Below are positions 1 through 11,070 of a stretch of 64,000 nucleotides of DNA, piece after piece. Position 1 is the first letter of the stretch, and every line of letters starts with the position of its first letter. Made by a program: the position numbers and the translations under genes. Below the pieces are notes generated by a model that had not been told where the DNA came from, did not search any database, and worked only from the letters and a program-made list of their open reading frames with translations. Location: the NCBI RefSeq assembly GCF_001618885.1, contig NZ_CP015114.1:248001-312000 (forward strand), written 5' to 3'. This stretch comes from Staphylococcus condimenti (GTDB taxonomy: Bacteria; Bacillota; Bacilli; Staphylococcales; Staphylococcaceae).

Positions 1-1967
<1,967 letters not shown>

Positions 1968-1978
1968 ATGAATAGTAT

Positions 1979-2010
1979 AGAGACGAGAATATTACCTCGT
2001 CTCTTTTTTT
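1979..2010 (+). terminator. Intrinsic terminator after mnmA
   Basis: Perfect 9-bp stem AGAGACGAG (1979-1987) with CTCGTCTCT (1996-2004), 8-nt loop, then a run of seven T. It closes the desulfurase-mnmA unit. Confidence 0.9.
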
Positions 2011-2074
2011 ACATAATATACATCATATCTGTTAAAATATATATTTGAAATGAGATAGAAATGAGGATTAAAAA

Positions 2075-2743
2075 ATGAAACAAGAAGCAATCTATCAACT
2101 CATTAAAGAAGGTAAGTTTGAAGAAGCTTTAAAAGCACTTTTTGAAAATATTGAAGAAAACCCTGAAGCAATTGAAAATTATATCAACTCAGGTATATTG
2201 CTTGCTGAAGCAGGAGAAGTAGAAAAAGCAGAAAAATTTTTCCAAAAAGCTTTAACTATAGATCCAGACAATGGTGCGATTTATTATAATCTGGCTAATG
2301 TTTACTATAATGCTGAAAGTTTCAACGATGCGATTAAATTGTATCAGCAAGCCTTGCAAAAAGGTGTGGATGAAGCGGATACCAATTACATGATTGGTAT
2401 GTCATTCAATCAATTAGGCGCATTTAAAGAAGCAATGCCGTTTTTAATGCGTGCATCAGAACTTGATGATAAAAACGATGAAGAAATCCAGTTTCAATAT
2501 GGTCTTGTGCTGTGCCACTTAGAAATATTTGATGCAGCTGTTGAGCAATTAGATAAAGTACTCTCACAAAATCCTGAAAATACAGATGCACTGTATAATC
2601 GCGGATTAGCAGGCTATATGAAGACGGAAAATACAGAGGAAGCAATGCCGTATTTTGAACGTGCGATTGAAATTGATCCTAAACATTTATTAAGTCAACA
2701 TGCGATTAAAATGTTCAAACAGCTTGATCAAGAGGAGGAATAA
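2075..2743 (+). CDS. TPR-repeat protein
   Basis: A 222-aa soluble protein made almost wholly of tetratricopeptide repeats. Repeats with the alternating small and large residue pattern (for example AEKFFQKALTIDPDNGAIYYN and the last unit AMPYFERAIEIDPKHLL) run from about residue 15 to the C-terminus. There is no signal peptide or membrane segment. TPR solenoids act as protein-binding scaffolds; the partner cannot be read from the sequence. It ends 3 nt before recD2, and the recD2 ribosome-binding site GAGGAGG overlaps its last codons, so the two are co-expressed. A homologous TPR gene sits between mnmA and recD2 in other staphylococci and bacilli. Confidence 0.88.
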   Translation: MKQEAIYQLIKEGKFEEALKALFENIEENPEAIENYINSGILLAEAGEVEKAEKFFQKALTIDPDNGAIYYNLANVYYNAESFNDAIKLYQQALQKGVDEADTNYMIGMSFNQLGAFKEAMPFLMRASELDDKNDEEIQFQYGLVLCHLEIFDAAVEQLDKVLSQNPENTDALYNRGLAGYMKTENTEEAMPYFERAIEIDPKHLLSQHAIKMFKQLDQEEE

Positions 2744-2746
2744 CAT

Positions 2747-5167
2747 TTGAGCAACCCTACATTATTTGATTATTCAATGGTCAAAGGTACAGTTGAAGCT
2801 ATTCTTTTTCAAAATAAAGAAAACTTTTACACTGTATTAAAAGTAGATCCAATCGAGACAAATGAAGAATTTGATAGTATGCCGACCGTTGTAGGGTTCT
2901 TTCCTGAAATTGCGGAAGGAGATGTTTATACTTTTAAAGGTCAAGCTGTCACTCACCCTCGATATGGCAAGCAATTAAAAGCTGAGACCTTTGAAAAAGA
3001 ACTGCCGCAAACTAAAGATGCGATTGTAAGTTATCTCTCAAGTGATTTATTTAAAGGCATCGGGAAAAAAACAGCAGAAAATATCGTCGACACACTTGGT
3101 GAAAATGCGATTAATAAAATTCTTGATGATGAACAAGTATTGGCAGAAGTACCGCATCTGTCTAAGAAAAAGCAAAAACAAATTGCAGAACAAATTTACA
3201 GTAATCAAGAAGTTGAAAAAATCATGATTCGTCTGCATGATTTAGGTTTCGGTCCTAAATTATCGATGAATATTTACCAAGTTTACCAAGTTGAAACACT
3301 CACTGAAATTGAGAAGAATCCGTATCAGCTTGTCTATGATGTTAAAGGGGTCGGTTTTAATAAAGCTGATACTTTAGCTAAGAATCTTGGTATTGAATAC
3401 AATGATCCTGAACGATTAAAAGCAGGATTATTATATACAATTGAGGAAGAATGTATTAAACAAGGACATACGTATTTGCCGAAAGATTATGTGATTGAAG
3501 CTTCACAAGATACTTTATCTCAAGTGCATAGCGAATCCATTGATGCCCAATTGTTGGAAGAGATGATTGTACAGCTGACTGAAGAAGAAAAGTTGGTAGA
3601 AGCAGATGAAACACTTTCTGTACCAAGTTTATATTATTCAGAAGTTAAAAGTGTACAAAATTTATATCGCATTGAAGCACATCAAACAAAACTAGAGACA
3701 ATTGAACAATCAGACCTGCAGATACACATTGGAGAAATTGAAGATGTCAATAATGTAAATTATGCTGCATCTCAAAAAGAAGCACTTGAAACTGCTATAA
3801 ATTCTAAAGTCATGCTGTTAACAGGCGGGCCTGGTACAGGTAAAACAACTGTGATTAAAGGTATTGTAGAATTATATGCTGAAATCCATGGTCTGTCTCT
3901 TGATTATGATGATTATAACGAAGATGATTATCCTGTCGCTTTAGCAGCACCAACAGGCCGAGCTGCTAAAAGATTGCAAGAATCTACGGGATTAGAAGCT
4001 ATGACGATACATCGATTAATCGGTTGGAGCCAAGAAACAAAACCAGAAGACGTTCTTGAAAATGAAATCAACGCTAAGCTGATTATTATCGACGAAATGT
4101 CTATGGTCGACACATGGCTGTTCCACCAATTTTTAAATGCCGTTCCAATTGATGCGCAAGTCATCTTAGTAGGAGATGAAGATCAATTACCTTCAGTAGG
4201 TCCAGGGCAAGTATTTAAAGATTTAATTGATTCTAAAGTAGTGCCGCGTGTGAATCTAACTGAAGTTTATCGCCAACAAGACGGTTCTAGTATTATTGAA
4301 TTAGCACATAAAATGAAACTGGGACAGCCAATTGATATTACACAACGATTTCATGATCGCAGTTTTATACCATGCAGTGCCGATCAAATACCGGATGTAG
4401 TTAATAAAGTGGTAACCTCAGCTGTGAAAAAAGGTTATGATATGAGTGATATTCAAGTACTTGCACCGATGTACAGAGGCAGTGCTGGTATTAAGCGTCT
4501 GAATAAAGTACTTCAAGACATTTTAAATCCTAAACAAGAAGATACACGTGAAATCGAATTCGGAGATGTTGTTTTTCGAAAAGGCGATAAAGTACTGCAA
4601 TTAGTTAATCGACCAAGCGATAATATTTTTAACGGAGATATTGGCGTCATTCAAGGTATCTTTTGGGCAAAAGAAAATGAATTGAATAAAGATGTGTTAG
4701 TCGTTGATTTTGATGGAAATGAAATTACATTTACCAAACAAGATATGATGGAACTTACGCATGCTTATTGTACTTCCATTCATAAAGCGCAAGGTTCAGA
4801 GTTTCCAATTGTGATAATGCCGGTAGTCAAACAATATTACCGCATGCTGCAAAGACCGATTATTTATACAGGATTAACGCGAGCTAAACAATCTTTAGTT
4901 TTTCTAGGCGACAGTCAAGCCTTTGATATTGGTATGCAAACCTATGGTCAAGTGCGGATGACACGTATGGCACAGCTATTGCGCGATTATTTCGGTACAG
5001 AAATGAGCGAAACAACAAATGAAACAGAAAATGATATAGATACAAACGAGATAATTGCAGAACAAAATTCAAAAGTCATTGCGTTATCAGAAGAAACAAT
5101 ATTTGAAATTGACCCGATGATTGGAATGGGTAATGTCACACCTTATAGTTTCGCGAATGATAAATAA
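2747..5167 (+). CDS. recD2: ATP-dependent 5'-3' DNA helicase RecD2
   Basis: RecD-like superfamily 1B helicase of the type that works without RecBC; in Bacillus it is linked to replication fork restart and DNA repair. The long N-terminal part (about residues 1-330) carries the OB-like and helix-hairpin-helix region typical of RecD2 (GIGKKTAENIVDTLG, VKGVGFNKADTLA). The helicase core shows Walker A GGPGTGKTT (about 359-367), motif Ia APTGRAAKRL, motif II IIIDEMSMVD, motif III VGDEDQLPSVGPG, motif V HKAQGSEFP and motif VI YTGLTRAK. Length 806 aa is normal. TTG start, with AGAGGAGG about 8 nt upstream. The C-terminal tail of about 60 residues is acidic and probably disordered. Confidence 0.95.
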   Translation: MSNPTLFDYSMVKGTVEAILFQNKENFYTVLKVDPIETNEEFDSMPTVVGFFPEIAEGDVYTFKGQAVTHPRYGKQLKAETFEKELPQTKDAIVSYLSSDLFKGIGKKTAENIVDTLGENAINKILDDEQVLAEVPHLSKKKQKQIAEQIYSNQEVEKIMIRLHDLGFGPKLSMNIYQVYQVETLTEIEKNPYQLVYDVKGVGFNKADTLAKNLGIEYNDPERLKAGLLYTIEEECIKQGHTYLPKDYVIEASQDTLSQVHSESIDAQLLEEMIVQLTEEEKLVEADETLSVPSLYYSEVKSVQNLYRIEAHQTKLETIEQSDLQIHIGEIEDVNNVNYAASQKEALETAINSKVMLLTGGPGTGKTTVIKGIVELYAEIHGLSLDYDDYNEDDYPVALAAPTGRAAKRLQESTGLEAMTIHRLIGWSQETKPEDVLENEINAKLIIIDEMSMVDTWLFHQFLNAVPIDAQVILVGDEDQLPSVGPGQVFKDLIDSKVVPRVNLTEVYRQQDGSSIIELAHKMKLGQPIDITQRFHDRSFIPCSADQIPDVVNKVVTSAVKKGYDMSDIQVLAPMYRGSAGIKRLNKVLQDILNPKQEDTREIEFGDVVFRKGDKVLQLVNRPSDNIFNGDIGVIQGIFWAKENELNKDVLVVDFDGNEITFTKQDMMELTHAYCTSIHKAQGSEFPIVIMPVVKQYYRMLQRPIIYTGLTRAKQSLVFLGDSQAFDIGMQTYGQVRMTRMAQLLRDYFGTEMSETTNETENDIDTNEIIAEQNSKVIALSEETIFEIDPMIGMGNVTPYSFANDK

Positions 5168-5191
5168 AAACATCTTCGAAACGACATATAA

Positions 5192-5220
5192 TTGACATTT
5201 ACTCACCATCCATCTAAAAT
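5192..5220 (+). promoter_or_regulatory. SigA promoter of alaS
   Basis: Consensus -35 TTGACA (5192-5197), 17-nt spacer and -10 TAAAAT (5215-5220), placing the transcript start just before the T-box leader. It begins 24 nt after the recD2 stop. Confidence 0.85.
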
Positions 5221-5233
5221 AAAACTAAATTCG

Positions 5234-5423
5234 CATAAAGATGAGTAGTCAATGTACTATGCTTGAGAGAGGTGCCGGCTGGTGAAAGGTATCGCAAACA
5301 TTGATGAACGCTACTTTATGTCAGTCCGTATAAAACAATGAGTGATGTGTTGTGTTGAATCACACACATAACTAGGGTGGTACCGCGATACATTCGTCCC
5401 TTTAGAGGATGAATGTATTTTTT
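5234..5423 (+). promoter_or_regulatory. T-box riboswitch controlling alaS (Ala specifier GCT)
   Basis: tRNA-sensing transcription attenuator that fills most of the 307-nt gap between recD2 and alaS. Stem I closes by pairing of CATAAAG (5234-5240) and GTAG with CTACTTTATG (5311-5320). The specifier loop carries GAAC-GCT-A, with the alanine codon GCT at 5310-5312. The T-box core AGGGTGGTACCGCG is at 5374-5387. The terminator stem ATACATTCGTCC (5388-5399) pairs with GGATGAATGTAT (5407-5418) and ends in seven T. Uncharged tRNA-Ala should stabilise the antiterminator formed by the T-box core and let transcription reach alaS. Specifier identity agrees with the downstream gene. Confidence 0.95.
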
Positions 5424-5474
5424 TATGCACAAGTATACGGAGCTTAAACATCGTAAATTAGGAGTGAGGATTAT

Positions 5475-8105
5475 ATGAAGCAGTTGAAAGCAAGTGAAAT
5501 CAGACAAAATTTTATTGATTATTTCAAAGAACAAGGACATATGGTAGAACCTTCAGCACCACTTGTACCGATTGATGATGATTCTTTATTATGGATCAAT
5601 TCAGGCGTTGCAACATTGAAAAAATACTTTGACGGACGAGAAATTCCTAAAAAGCCGAGAATTGTCAACTCTCAAAAAGCAATCAGAACAAATGATATTG
5701 AAAATGTAGGATTCACAGCACGTCACCATACATTTTTTGAAATGTTAGGCAACTTTTCTATCGGTGATTATTTCAAACGTGAAGCGATTGAGTTTGCATG
5801 GGAATTCTTAACGAGTGATCGTTGGATGGGTATGGAACCAGAAAAATTATATGTAACGATTCATCCAGAAGATACAGAAGCATATGATTTATGGCATGAT
5901 GTTATTGGATTAGAAGAAAGCCGTATTATTCGTATTGAAGGCAACTTCTGGGATATCGGTGAAGGACCATCTGGCCCGAATACAGAAATTTTCTATGATC
6001 GCGGACCAGAATATGGTGAAGACGATCCAGCTGAAGAAATGTATCCAGGTGGCGAGAATGAACGTTATCTCGAAGTATGGAACTTAGTATTCAGTGAATT
6101 CAACCACAATAAAGATCATACGTACACACCGCTTCCAAATAAAAATATTGATACCGGCATGGGTCTGGAACGTATGGCTTCTATTGCACAAAATGTACGT
6201 ACGAACTACGAAACTGACTTATTTATGCCGATTATTGAAGATGTGGAAAAAATTTCTGGTAAAAAATATCAAGAAAATGCAGAACAAGACGTTGCTTTCA
6301 AAGTCATTGCAGACCATATCCGTACAATTGCTTTTGCAATTGGTGATGGTGCTTTACCTGCAAACGAAGGACGCGGTTATGTATTACGTCGTTTGCTGCG
6401 CCGTGCAGTACGCTTCAGTCAATCTCTAGATATCAATGAACCATTCATGTATCAATTAGTCGACACAGTCGCAGATATCATGGAACCTTATTATCCAGAA
6501 GTAAAACAAAAAGCTGATTTCATCAAACGTGTAATTAAATCTGAAGAAGAACGCTTCCACGAAACATTAGAAGAAGGTCTTGCAATCTTAAACGATATGA
6601 TTAAAGATGCCAAAGCAGGCGGCAATGTTATCAATGGTAAAGAGGCATTCAAACTTTATGACACATACGGTTTCCCAATTGAATTGACAGAAGAAATTGC
6701 AGACAACGAAGGTTTAACTGTGGATATGAAAACATTCGAAGCGGAAATGCAAAAACAAAGAGACCGTGCACGTCAAGCACGCCAAAAATCAGAATCTATG
6801 CAAATTCAAAGCGAAGTATTAAAAAATATTAAAACGCAAAGCACATTTACAGGTTATGAAGTCATGGATCAAAACACAAAAATTACAGATATTATTGTAA
6901 ATGGCGAACGTGTAGAAAAAGCAGATGCAGGAGATACTGTATTCTTTGTATTAGAAGCAACACCATTTTATGCGGTGAGCGGCGGTCAAGTCGCAGACCA
7001 AGGTACAGTGAGCAATGAAAACTTTGAAATTGAAGTGACAGAAGTTACAAAAGCACCGAATGGTCAGAACTTGCATAAAGGCGTAGTTCAATTCGGACAG
7101 GTGTCTGAAGGTGCTGAAGTTGAAGCATCCGTGAACCATGCAGATCGACGAGATATTAAGAAAAACCATAGTGCTACACACTTATTGCATGCTGCATTAA
7201 AAGAAGTTTTAGGCGATCACGTTAACCAAGCAGGTTCACTTGTTGAAGGAGACCGCTTACGTTTTGACTTCTCTCATTTCGGTCCGGTAACTGAAGAAGA
7301 ATTAGAACAAGTCGAACGTCGTGTCAATGAAGAAATCTGGAAAGGTATTGACGTTACAATCAAAGAAATGCCGATTGAAGAAGCAAAAGCATCTGGTGCT
7401 ATGGCTTTATTCGGAGAAAAATACGGCGATATCGTACGTGTTGTAGACATGTCACCATTTTCAATCGAATTATGCGGTGGTATCCATGTACAAAATACTT
7501 CTGAAATCGGATTATTCAAGATTGTCAGCGAATCAGGTACTGGTGCAGGTGTACGCCGTATCGAAGCATTAACAGGTAAAGCTGCATTCTTATATCTTGA
7601 AAGTGTTCAAAATAAATTTAAAGCAGTCAAACAACAAGTCAAAGCAAAAGAAGATGACCAAGTTGCTGAAAAAGTAACTCAACTCATCGACAACGAAAAA
7701 CAATTGCATAAACAATTAGAACAACGTAATCAAGAAATTACTGCATTGAAAATGGGCAGTATCGATGACCAAATCGAAGAAATCAACGGTTTAAAAGTAT
7801 TAGCATTGCAAGTTGATGCAGAGAATGCAAAATCCTTACGTCAAACAATGGATGATTTTAAATCTAAATTACAAGATACAGTGATTATCTTAGCAAGCGA
7901 TGTTGGTGAGAAAGTCGCATTAGTCGCAACTGTACCTAAAGCAGAAACAGATAAAGTCAAAGCAGGCGATTTAATTAAAAATATGGCACCTGTTGTCGGA
8001 GGTAAAGGCGGCGGCCGTCCGGATATGGCTCAAGGCGGCGGCAGCGATCCAAGCAAGATAACAGAGTCATTACAATTCATTAAAAACTATATTAAATCGC
8101 TATAA
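5475..8105 (+). CDS. alaS: Alanine--tRNA ligase
   Basis: Class II aminoacyl-tRNA synthetase joining alanine to tRNA-Ala, with hydrolytic editing of mischarged Ser and Gly. The order is catalytic domain (about 1-250, with [15 protein letters not shown] and the motif 3 region DTGMGLERM), tRNA-recognition domain ([16 protein letters not shown], about 295-310), editing domain with the zinc ligands HSATH (His565, His569) and CGGIH (Cys667, His671), a coiled-coil linker (about 715-760) and the C-Ala domain ending in a Gly-rich [15 protein letters not shown]. Length 876 aa is full. ATG with GGAGTGAGG upstream. Controlled by the T-box directly before it. Confidence 0.98.
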   Translation: MKQLKASEIRQNFIDYFKEQGHMVEPSAPLVPIDDDSLLWINSGVATLKKYFDGREIPKKPRIVNSQKAIRTNDIENVGFTARHHTFFEMLGNFSIGDYFKREAIEFAWEFLTSDRWMGMEPEKLYVTIHPEDTEAYDLWHDVIGLEESRIIRIEGNFWDIGEGPSGPNTEIFYDRGPEYGEDDPAEEMYPGGENERYLEVWNLVFSEFNHNKDHTYTPLPNKNIDTGMGLERMASIAQNVRTNYETDLFMPIIEDVEKISGKKYQENAEQDVAFKVIADHIRTIAFAIGDGALPANEGRGYVLRRLLRRAVRFSQSLDINEPFMYQLVDTVADIMEPYYPEVKQKADFIKRVIKSEEERFHETLEEGLAILNDMIKDAKAGGNVINGKEAFKLYDTYGFPIELTEEIADNEGLTVDMKTFEAEMQKQRDRARQARQKSESMQIQSEVLKNIKTQSTFTGYEVMDQNTKITDIIVNGERVEKADAGDTVFFVLEATPFYAVSGGQVADQGTVSNENFEIEVTEVTKAPNGQNLHKGVVQFGQVSEGAEVEASVNHADRRDIKKNHSATHLLHAALKEVLGDHVNQAGSLVEGDRLRFDFSHFGPVTEEELEQVERRVNEEIWKGIDVTIKEMPIEEAKASGAMALFGEKYGDIVRVVDMSPFSIELCGGIHVQNTSEIGLFKIVSESGTGAGVRRIEALTGKAAFLYLESVQNKFKAVKQQVKAKEDDQVAEKVTQLIDNEKQLHKQLEQRNQEITALKMGSIDDQIEEINGLKVLALQVDAENAKSLRQTMDDFKSKLQDTVIILASDVGEKVALVATVPKAETDKVKAGDLIKNMAPVVGGKGGGRPDMAQGGGSDPSKITESLQFIKNYIKSL

Positions 8106-8173
8106 CTTCAGCGCACTCTCATGTAGAATGGTATATGTATCAGCCTACTAATGTAGAAGGAGTGTGTAAGAAA

Positions 8174-8437
8174 ATGAACAATTATGATAAAACAATGCGA
8201 TTTAATCTTGAAGATGTCCCAAAAGAAAATGTTAAATCAGTGTTGACAAATGTATATAATACCTTGAAAGAACGCGGATATGACCCTGTGAATCAAATTG
8301 TCGGATATTTATTATCTGGAGATCCTGCTTATATACCGCGTCATAATGAGGCAAGAAATCAAATCAGAAGAATCGACCGCGATGAAATTATGGAAGAACT
8401 TGTTTCAAATTACTTGAATGCGTCTAAAGATAATTAA
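8174..8437 (+). CDS. ireB: IreB family regulatory phosphoprotein (UPF0297)
   Basis: Small 87-aa protein of the IreB/YrzL family. In Enterococcus faecalis IreB is phosphorylated by the PASTA-domain Ser/Thr kinase IreK and lowers cephalosporin resistance; the staphylococcal role is inferred from family only. The sequence shows the family signature [17 protein letters not shown] near the N-terminus and the conserved [23 protein letters not shown] longer frame starts at ATG 8135, but the family starts at [10 protein letters not shown] and AGAAGGAG is placed just before ATG 8174, so the shorter start is used. It lies between alaS and ruvX, 2 nt before ruvX, as in most Firmicutes. Confidence 0.95.
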   Translation: MNNYDKTMRFNLEDVPKENVKSVLTNVYNTLKERGYDPVNQIVGYLLSGDPAYIPRHNEARNQIRRIDRDEIMEELVSNYLNASKDN

Positions 8438-8439
8438 TT

Positions 8440-8868
8440 ATGCTATCACATAAAATTATAGGTTTAGATGTAGGCAGTAAAACAGTCGGCGTTGCTGTCA
8501 GTGATTTAATGGGTTGGACCGCTCAAGGCTTAGATACACTCCGAATCAATGAAGAAGAAAATGAATTAGGTATTACAAAGTTAGCAGAAATCATAAAAAA
8601 AGAAGATGCAGACACTGTTGTAATAGGATTGCCGAAAAACATGAATAATTCTATTGGATTTAGAGGCGAAGCTTCGTTAAAATACAAGGAAGAACTTCTG
8701 AAAATGTTACCGGATCTCAAAGTGGTAATGTGGGATGAACGCCTTAGTACCATGGCGGCAGAAAGATCATTATTAGAAGCGGATGTTTCAAGAAGCAAAC
8801 GTAAGAAAGTAATTGATAAAATGGCTGCTGTGTTTATATTGCAAGGTTATTTAGATTCACTACAATAA
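8440..8868 (+). CDS. ruvX: RuvX/YqgF family Holliday junction resolvase-like nuclease
   Basis: RNase H-fold protein of the YqgF family. In E. coli it is essential and acts in pre-16S rRNA 5'-end processing; the family was first described as a putative Holliday junction resolvase. Visible motifs: [15 protein letters not shown] at the N-terminus with the first catalytic Asp, [17 protein letters not shown] in the middle, [11 protein letters not shown] with the next acidic residues, and the closing [17 protein letters not shown]. Length 142 aa is normal. The start follows the ireB stop by 2 nt with no strong Shine-Dalgarno, which suggests translational coupling. Confidence 0.94.
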   Translation: MLSHKIIGLDVGSKTVGVAVSDLMGWTAQGLDTLRINEEENELGITKLAEIIKKEDADTVVIGLPKNMNNSIGFRGEASLKYKEELLKMLPDLKVVMWDERLSTMAAERSLLEADVSRSKRKKVIDKMAAVFILQGYLDSLQ

Positions 8869-8890
8869 ACCTGAAAAAGGAGCGTTATTT

Positions 8891-9202
8891 ATGTCTGAAA
8901 AAAATAATAATCAAGATGCAGAATTACAAATCAATAACGATGAGGAACTTTTAACATTATACGATGAAGAAGGTAATGAAGTTTTATATCGTAAAGTATT
9001 AGAATTTTATCATCCAGAATTCGATAAAGAATATGTGATTTTAGCTGAAGAAGGCGAATCATCAGATGATGATGATATGATTGAATTAATTCCGATGATT
9101 AATGTGCCGGATGAAGAAGGCGACGGCGGCAAATTCTTACCAGTCGACACTGAAGAAGAATGGGACATGATTGAAGAAGTCGTTAATACTGAAATGGAAT
9201 AA
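8891..9202 (+). CDS. DUF1292 (YrzB-like) acidic protein
   Basis: A 103-aa highly acidic protein with no membrane segment. The core [24 protein letters not shown] and the following YVILAEEGE are typical of the DUF1292 family, and the C-terminal half alternates runs of Asp and Glu with hydrophobic strands. The molecular function of the family is not known. It is the last gene of the alaS-ireB-ruvX block, an association kept across Firmicutes. AAAGGAG lies about 10 nt before the ATG. An intrinsic terminator follows. Confidence 0.9.
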   Translation: MSEKNNNQDAELQINNDEELLTLYDEEGNEVLYRKVLEFYHPEFDKEYVILAEEGESSDDDDMIELIPMINVPDEEGDGGKFLPVDTEEEWDMIEEVVNTEME

Positions 9203-9211
9203 TACTTTTCA

Positions 9212-9240
9212 AAAAGACGGAGCACCAAGCTCCGTCTTTT
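9212..9240 (+). terminator. Intrinsic terminator after the alaS-DUF1292 block
   Basis: Perfect 12-bp stem AAAAGACGGAGC (9212-9223) with GCTCCGTCTTTT (9229-9240), 5-nt loop ACCAA, T-rich 3' arm. Confidence 0.92.
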
Positions 9241-9375
9241 CTTTATACATCAATCCGAACAAGTGTTCTAACCCCCGTAAATTTCGCATTTTTTAACTGC
9301 AAGTACGTTATATTTTAACTGAAAAGATAATTTTACAACAATCTGAAGTCAGCACTTAATTTTAAAGCACTTTTA

Positions 9376-9462
9376 TGGTAAAATATGTAAAGTTAAATTA
9401 TAAGAAAAAGTTTATGAAGTTGGTAACATCTTTAAATCAGTCATAAAGGCTGATTTCTTTTT
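9376..9462 (+). promoter_or_regulatory. Extended -10 promoter and leader hairpin before trmR
   Basis: TGG followed by TAAAAT (9376-9384) looks like an extended -10 element; a good -35 is not visible. About 50 nt downstream AAATCAG (9434-9440) pairs with CTGATTT (9450-9456), followed by CTTTTT. This is a weak terminator-like hairpin placed 27 nt before the trmR start. It could be an attenuator or the end of a short RNA. The rest of the 287-nt gap (9241-9375) shows no gene. Confidence 0.45.
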
Positions 9463-9489
9463 GTTAATTTTCGATGAAGGAAGCGTATT

Positions 9490-10131
9490 ATGGATAAAAA
9501 TGAAAATTACTTAATTAATTTATCGCAGAAACATCCGCATGAATTAGAAGCGTTAAGACCTTACGCAGAAAAAAATAATGTTCCGATAATCCATCCTTTG
9601 TCGTTGGATATGATTAAACAGTTGATACGAATACATCATAGTGAGCGTATTTTAGAAATTGGAACTGCTATCGGCTATAGCGCAATGCATTTTGCATCTG
9701 TCAATCAAGATATTCAAGTTTGGACAATTGAACGAGACGAAACAATGCAAAGTGCCGCTAAAGAAAATTTTGCGCAATACCCTTATGGCTCACAAGTCCA
9801 TATGATTGAAGGGGATGCAAGAGAGACATTTGAGCGTGTTCAAGATAAAACATTCGATATGATATTTATTGATGCCGCAAAAGCACAATCTCAAAAATTC
9901 TTCGAGCTCTATACTCCATTGCTCAGAGAAGGCGGACTCGTCATTATAGATAATATTTTATATCATGATTTTGTAGCTGATATTGACGTGGTCAGAAGTC
10001 GCAATGTGAAACAGATGGTAAAGAAAATTCAAAAGTTTAATGCATGGTTAAATGACAATCCACACTTTGAAACAAACTTTTTAGATATAGAAGATGGTTT
10101 AGCCATCGCGATAAAAGGAGAGTCAAAATGA
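9490..10131 (+). CDS. trmR: tRNA 5-hydroxyuridine methyltransferase TrmR
   Basis: SAM-dependent O-methyltransferase that in Bacillus subtilis (YrrM) converts 5-hydroxyuridine at tRNA position 34 to 5-methoxyuridine. The Rossmann SAM site LEIGTAIGYSAMHFA is at about residues 57-70, and IFIDAAKAQ (about 127-136) gives the metal and catalytic Asp region of the class I O-methyltransferases related to catechol O-methyltransferase. Length 213 aa fits. GAAGGAAG precedes the ATG. Its stop overlaps the start of trhP1 by 4 nt (ATGA), and the next two genes supply the hydroxylation step, which strongly supports the tRNA role over a generic methyltransferase. Confidence 0.93.
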   Translation: MDKNENYLINLSQKHPHELEALRPYAEKNNVPIIHPLSLDMIKQLIRIHHSERILEIGTAIGYSAMHFASVNQDIQVWTIERDETMQSAAKENFAQYPYGSQVHMIEGDARETFERVQDKTFDMIFIDAAKAQSQKFFELYTPLLREGGLVIIDNILYHDFVADIDVVRSRNVKQMVKKIQKFNAWLNDNPHFETNFLDIEDGLAIAIKGESK

Positions 10132-11057
10132 CAGAATTACTTGTGACACCTAAATCATTATCACATATTGAAGTGTTGATTGAAAAAGGTGCAGATGCCT
10201 TTGTAATAGGCGAACAAAAATTCGGCCTGCGTCTTGCCGGTGAGTTTGATCGAAATGCAATGAAAGAAGCAGTACAACTTATTCACGAGAATGGTAAAAA
10301 AGCATATGCTGCAGTCAATGGTATTTTCCACAATTACCATTTGAATGCTTTAGAAGATTATATTCAATTCTTACATGATATCAAAGTCGACCGTATTATT
10401 TTCGGAGATCCGGCTGTTGTGATGTATGTGAAAGCACAAGAAAATCCTATTCCTTTGAATTGGGATGCAGAAACTATCGTAACAAATTACTTCCAGTGTA
10501 ATTATTGGGGTAAACGTGGTGCCAAACGTGCAGTGCTTGCACGCGAATTGAGCTTAGAAGAAATTTTAAATATTAAAGCACATGCAGATGTAGAAATTGA
10601 AGTACAAGTACATGGTATGACTTGTATGTTCCAATCAAAACGTATGCTGCTCGGTAATTATTATACATTCCAAGACCGTCAAATGAAGATTCAACGCAAT
10701 CATGAAGATAGTGATAAACAATTACTGCTTTATGATGAAGAACGTGAAAATCAATATCCTGTTTTTGAAGACTATAACGGTACACATATTATGTCTCCGA
10801 ATGATATTTGTTTGATAGAGGAGCTTGAGCCGTTGTTAGAAGCGGGTATTGACAGTTTAAAAATAGATGGTGTATTACATACAGAAGAATACATCAATGT
10901 ATGTACTGAACAGTACAGAGAGGCAATTGACTTGTATCAAGAAGACCCTGAAGCTTATGAAGATGAAAAATTCATGCTTGTAGACCCGATTGAAGCAATT
11001 CAACCTGAACATAGACCATTTGATGAAGGGTTCTTATTCAAACATACAGTATATTAA
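10128..11057 (+). CDS. trhP1: U32-family protein TrhP1, tRNA 5-hydroxyuridine synthesis
   Basis: Member of the peptidase U32 family (YrrN of Bacillus), needed with TrhP2 for prephenate-dependent 5-hydroxyuridine formation at tRNA position 34. Residues MTELLVTPKSLSHIEVLIEKGADAF are TIM-barrel-like, and IEVQVHGMTCMFQSKRMLLGNYY is the degenerate U32 signature. Only one cysteine remains where TrhP2 has an iron-sulfur cysteine cluster, so this paralogue probably lacks its own cluster and acts as a partner subunit. Length 309 aa. It overlaps trmR by 4 nt and is followed after 13 nt by trhP2. Confidence 0.9.
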   Translation: MTELLVTPKSLSHIEVLIEKGADAFVIGEQKFGLRLAGEFDRNAMKEAVQLIHENGKKAYAAVNGIFHNYHLNALEDYIQFLHDIKVDRIIFGDPAVVMYVKAQENPIPLNWDAETIVTNYFQCNYWGKRGAKRAVLARELSLEEILNIKAHADVEIEVQVHGMTCMFQSKRMLLGNYYTFQDRQMKIQRNHEDSDKQLLLYDEERENQYPVFEDYNGTHIMSPNDICLIEELEPLLEAGIDSLKIDGVLHTEEYINVCTEQYREAIDLYQEDPEAYEDEKFMLVDPIEAIQPEHRPFDEGFLFKHTVY

Positions 11058-11070
11058 GGGAGGCGATGGC

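Noticed and set aside
10990..11070. ATG 10990 as the trhP2 start
   Set aside because: It would overlap trhP1 by 68 nt and lacks a ribosome-binding site, whereas TTG 11071 has AAGGGAGG in place.
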